DNA of 13,551 nucleotides from Thiomicrospira sp. UBA5634 (GTDB lineage: Bacteria > Pseudomonadota > Gammaproteobacteria > Thiomicrospirales > Thiomicrospiraceae). The stretch is from assembly GCA_002421475.1 (NCBI GenBank), contig DIJW01000192.1, forward strand, positions 15,502 to 29,052, read 5' to 3'. A program made the translations under genes and the position numbers. How positions within the stretch are numbered: position 1 is the stretch's first letter; each line of letters begins with the position of its first letter. The notes under the pieces were generated by a model. The model was not told the DNA's origin. It worked only from the letters and a program-made list of their open reading frames with translations, and made no database searches. Shown here piece by piece: positions 12,930-13,551 of the stretch.

Positions 12930-13028
12930 TTACACCGAAACCACGGTTAACAAACTCAGTAACCAAATTAAGGCTACCGAACCAAAGGTGAGGATAATGC
13001 CCCAAATAATCGCTTTAATTCCGGTCAT
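12930..13028 (-). CDS. Small single-pass membrane peptide (32 aa) coupled to the cytochrome c gene
   Basis: ATG at 13028 begins one base after the cytochrome stop codon. AAGGA (13040-13036, inside the end of the cytochrome gene) sits seven bases before it. The product begins MTGIKAIIWG, is hydrophobic over residues about 6-31, has one Lys near the start and ends VVSV, with tandem TAA stops. It therefore has one transmembrane helix, probably N-in. A strong terminator follows about 40 bp downstream, so the cytochrome and this peptide form a transcription unit. The size recalls small respiratory-oxidase subunits such as CcoM, CcoQ or CydX, but I see no identity with any. The ribosome-binding site, tight spacing and clean helix support a real gene. 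Confidence 0.75.
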   Translation of the reverse strand: MTGIKAIIWGIILTFGSVALIWLLSLLTVVSV

Positions 13029-13029
13029 G

Positions 13030-13551
13030 TTAATTTCCTTTGCCTAACGCAGCATAATAATCCGCCAAGGCTTCAATTTCGCTATCAGTTAACTGATAGG
13101 TAAATTGTGCCATGCCTTGATTAATATCATTGGTGCGTTTTTTGTTTTTATACGCCTGCATGGTGCGCACAAAATAATCACGCGTTTGCCCAGCTAACGC
13201 CGGCGTAATGCCGCGACCTTCGCCATGCGCGCCGTGACAAGACGCACAAGGCACAATCATACGACTCACATCACCTTTGCGAACTATACGATCAATAGCG
13301 GTATCCACCTTATAGTCAGTCGATTTTGCAGGCAAAGTTTGTTGGGCATAATACACCGCTAAATCCGCCATATCTTGTTTAGACATAGGTTGCGTCGCTG
13401 CATGCATTAAAATCGCTTTACCGTCACCTTCATGACGCAAACCTGATTGATAATCCAGTAGGGTTTTATAGGTGTATTCGGCGGTTTGTGCAGCTAAGCT
13501 GGGCGCATTGCGTGATGGCGCAACGCCATTTACGCCGTGGCAAGAAAGGCA
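13030..13551 (-). CDS. Cytochrome c4-type dihaem cytochrome c, 5' end outside the window
   Basis: 173 C-terminal residues are visible, and the frame is open to the window edge. Two haem c domains are present. The first CXXCH, CLSCH, is on the last bases of the window (from 13551 down), with its Met ligand probably in ILMHAATQPM before DMADLAVYYAQQ. The second is CASCHGAHGEGRG (CASCH at 13234-13248), with Met in NQGMAQFTYQ before LTDSEIEALADYY. Cytochrome c4 is a periplasmic electron carrier, usually between the bc1 complex and cbb3 oxidase. The signal peptide lies off the window. A TTG at 13438-13440 could mimic a start but cuts off the first haem site, so it is rejected. A membrane peptide gene and a terminator follow. 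Confidence 0.92.
   Translation of the reverse strand, partial: CLSCHGVNGVAPSRNAPSLAAQTAEYTYKTLLDYQSGLRHEGDGKAILMHAATQPMSKQDMADLAVYYAQQTLPAKSTDYKVDTAIDRIVRKGDVSRMIVPCASCHGAHGEGRGITPALAGQTRDYFVRTMQAYKNKKRTNDINQGMAQFTYQLTDSEIEALADYYAALGKGN

Noticed and set aside
12835..13047. 70-codon plus-strand frame between rnd and the cytochrome gene
   Set aside because: It is antisense to the 32-residue membrane peptide and terminator, which have far better signals.
13117..13130. FNR-like word TTGAT-TAAT-ATCAT (9/10)
   Set aside because: It lies deep in the cytochrome coding sequence (encoding NDINQ) with no promoter geometry nearby.
13438..13440. TTG as the cytochrome start
   Set aside because: The frame stays open to the window edge and includes an earlier CLSCH haem motif; starting here would remove it.

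Overview
The window looks like chromosomal DNA of a gammaproteobacterium. Codon use is moderately AT-rich. It carries a complete [4Fe-4S]-type FNR, Pal, a gammaproteobacterial aminopeptidase N, an LpoA-family protein, RNase D with an HRDC domain, a cytochrome c4-type dihaem protein and a phosphofructokinase of the pyrophosphate lineage. That set fits sulfur-oxidising autotrophs of the Thiomicrospira/Hydrogenovibrio/Thiomicrorhabdus kind, but this placement is an inference from gene content and was not tested by a search. I see no insertion sequence, tRNA, rRNA or CRISPR array.

Layout. A minus-strand PfkB sugar kinase fused to a Rieske ferredoxin domain (17-1222) is divergent from fnr (1796-2554). 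The 573-bp gap between them holds two perfect DnaA boxes facing each other, other dyads and the fnr promoter. Just after fnr lies a class II FNR-dependent promoter: its FNR box sits exactly 22 nt before an extended -10. It is followed by about 70 nt of non-coding sequence ending in a strong terminator, so I call a candidate FnrS-like sRNA (about 2620-2690). pal follows as a single-gene unit with its own promoter and terminator.

From 3457 to 10238 six plus-strand genes run close together: pepN, a non-lipidated LpoA-like protein, a single-pass inner-membrane coiled-coil protein, a small Cys-rich lipoprotein, an LPP20/FlgP-like lipoprotein and a small secreted coiled-coil protein. The last four look like one uncharacterised envelope assembly, possibly linked to motility. 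A bidirectional terminator closes this block. On the minus strand come pfp-type phosphofructokinase (10314-11588), rnd (11657-12799), an unlisted 32-residue membrane peptide (12930-13028), and a cytochrome c4-type gene running off the right edge, with its first haem motif on the last bases.

The main points of interest are the FNR-controlled sRNA candidate, a perfect 12-bp palindrome (ACCAGGCCTGGT) present four times inside genes, the kinase-Rieske fusion, the DnaA-box pair, the four-gene envelope unit, the small membrane peptide paired with a cytochrome, and a phosphofructokinase with a mixed ATP/PPi donor signature.
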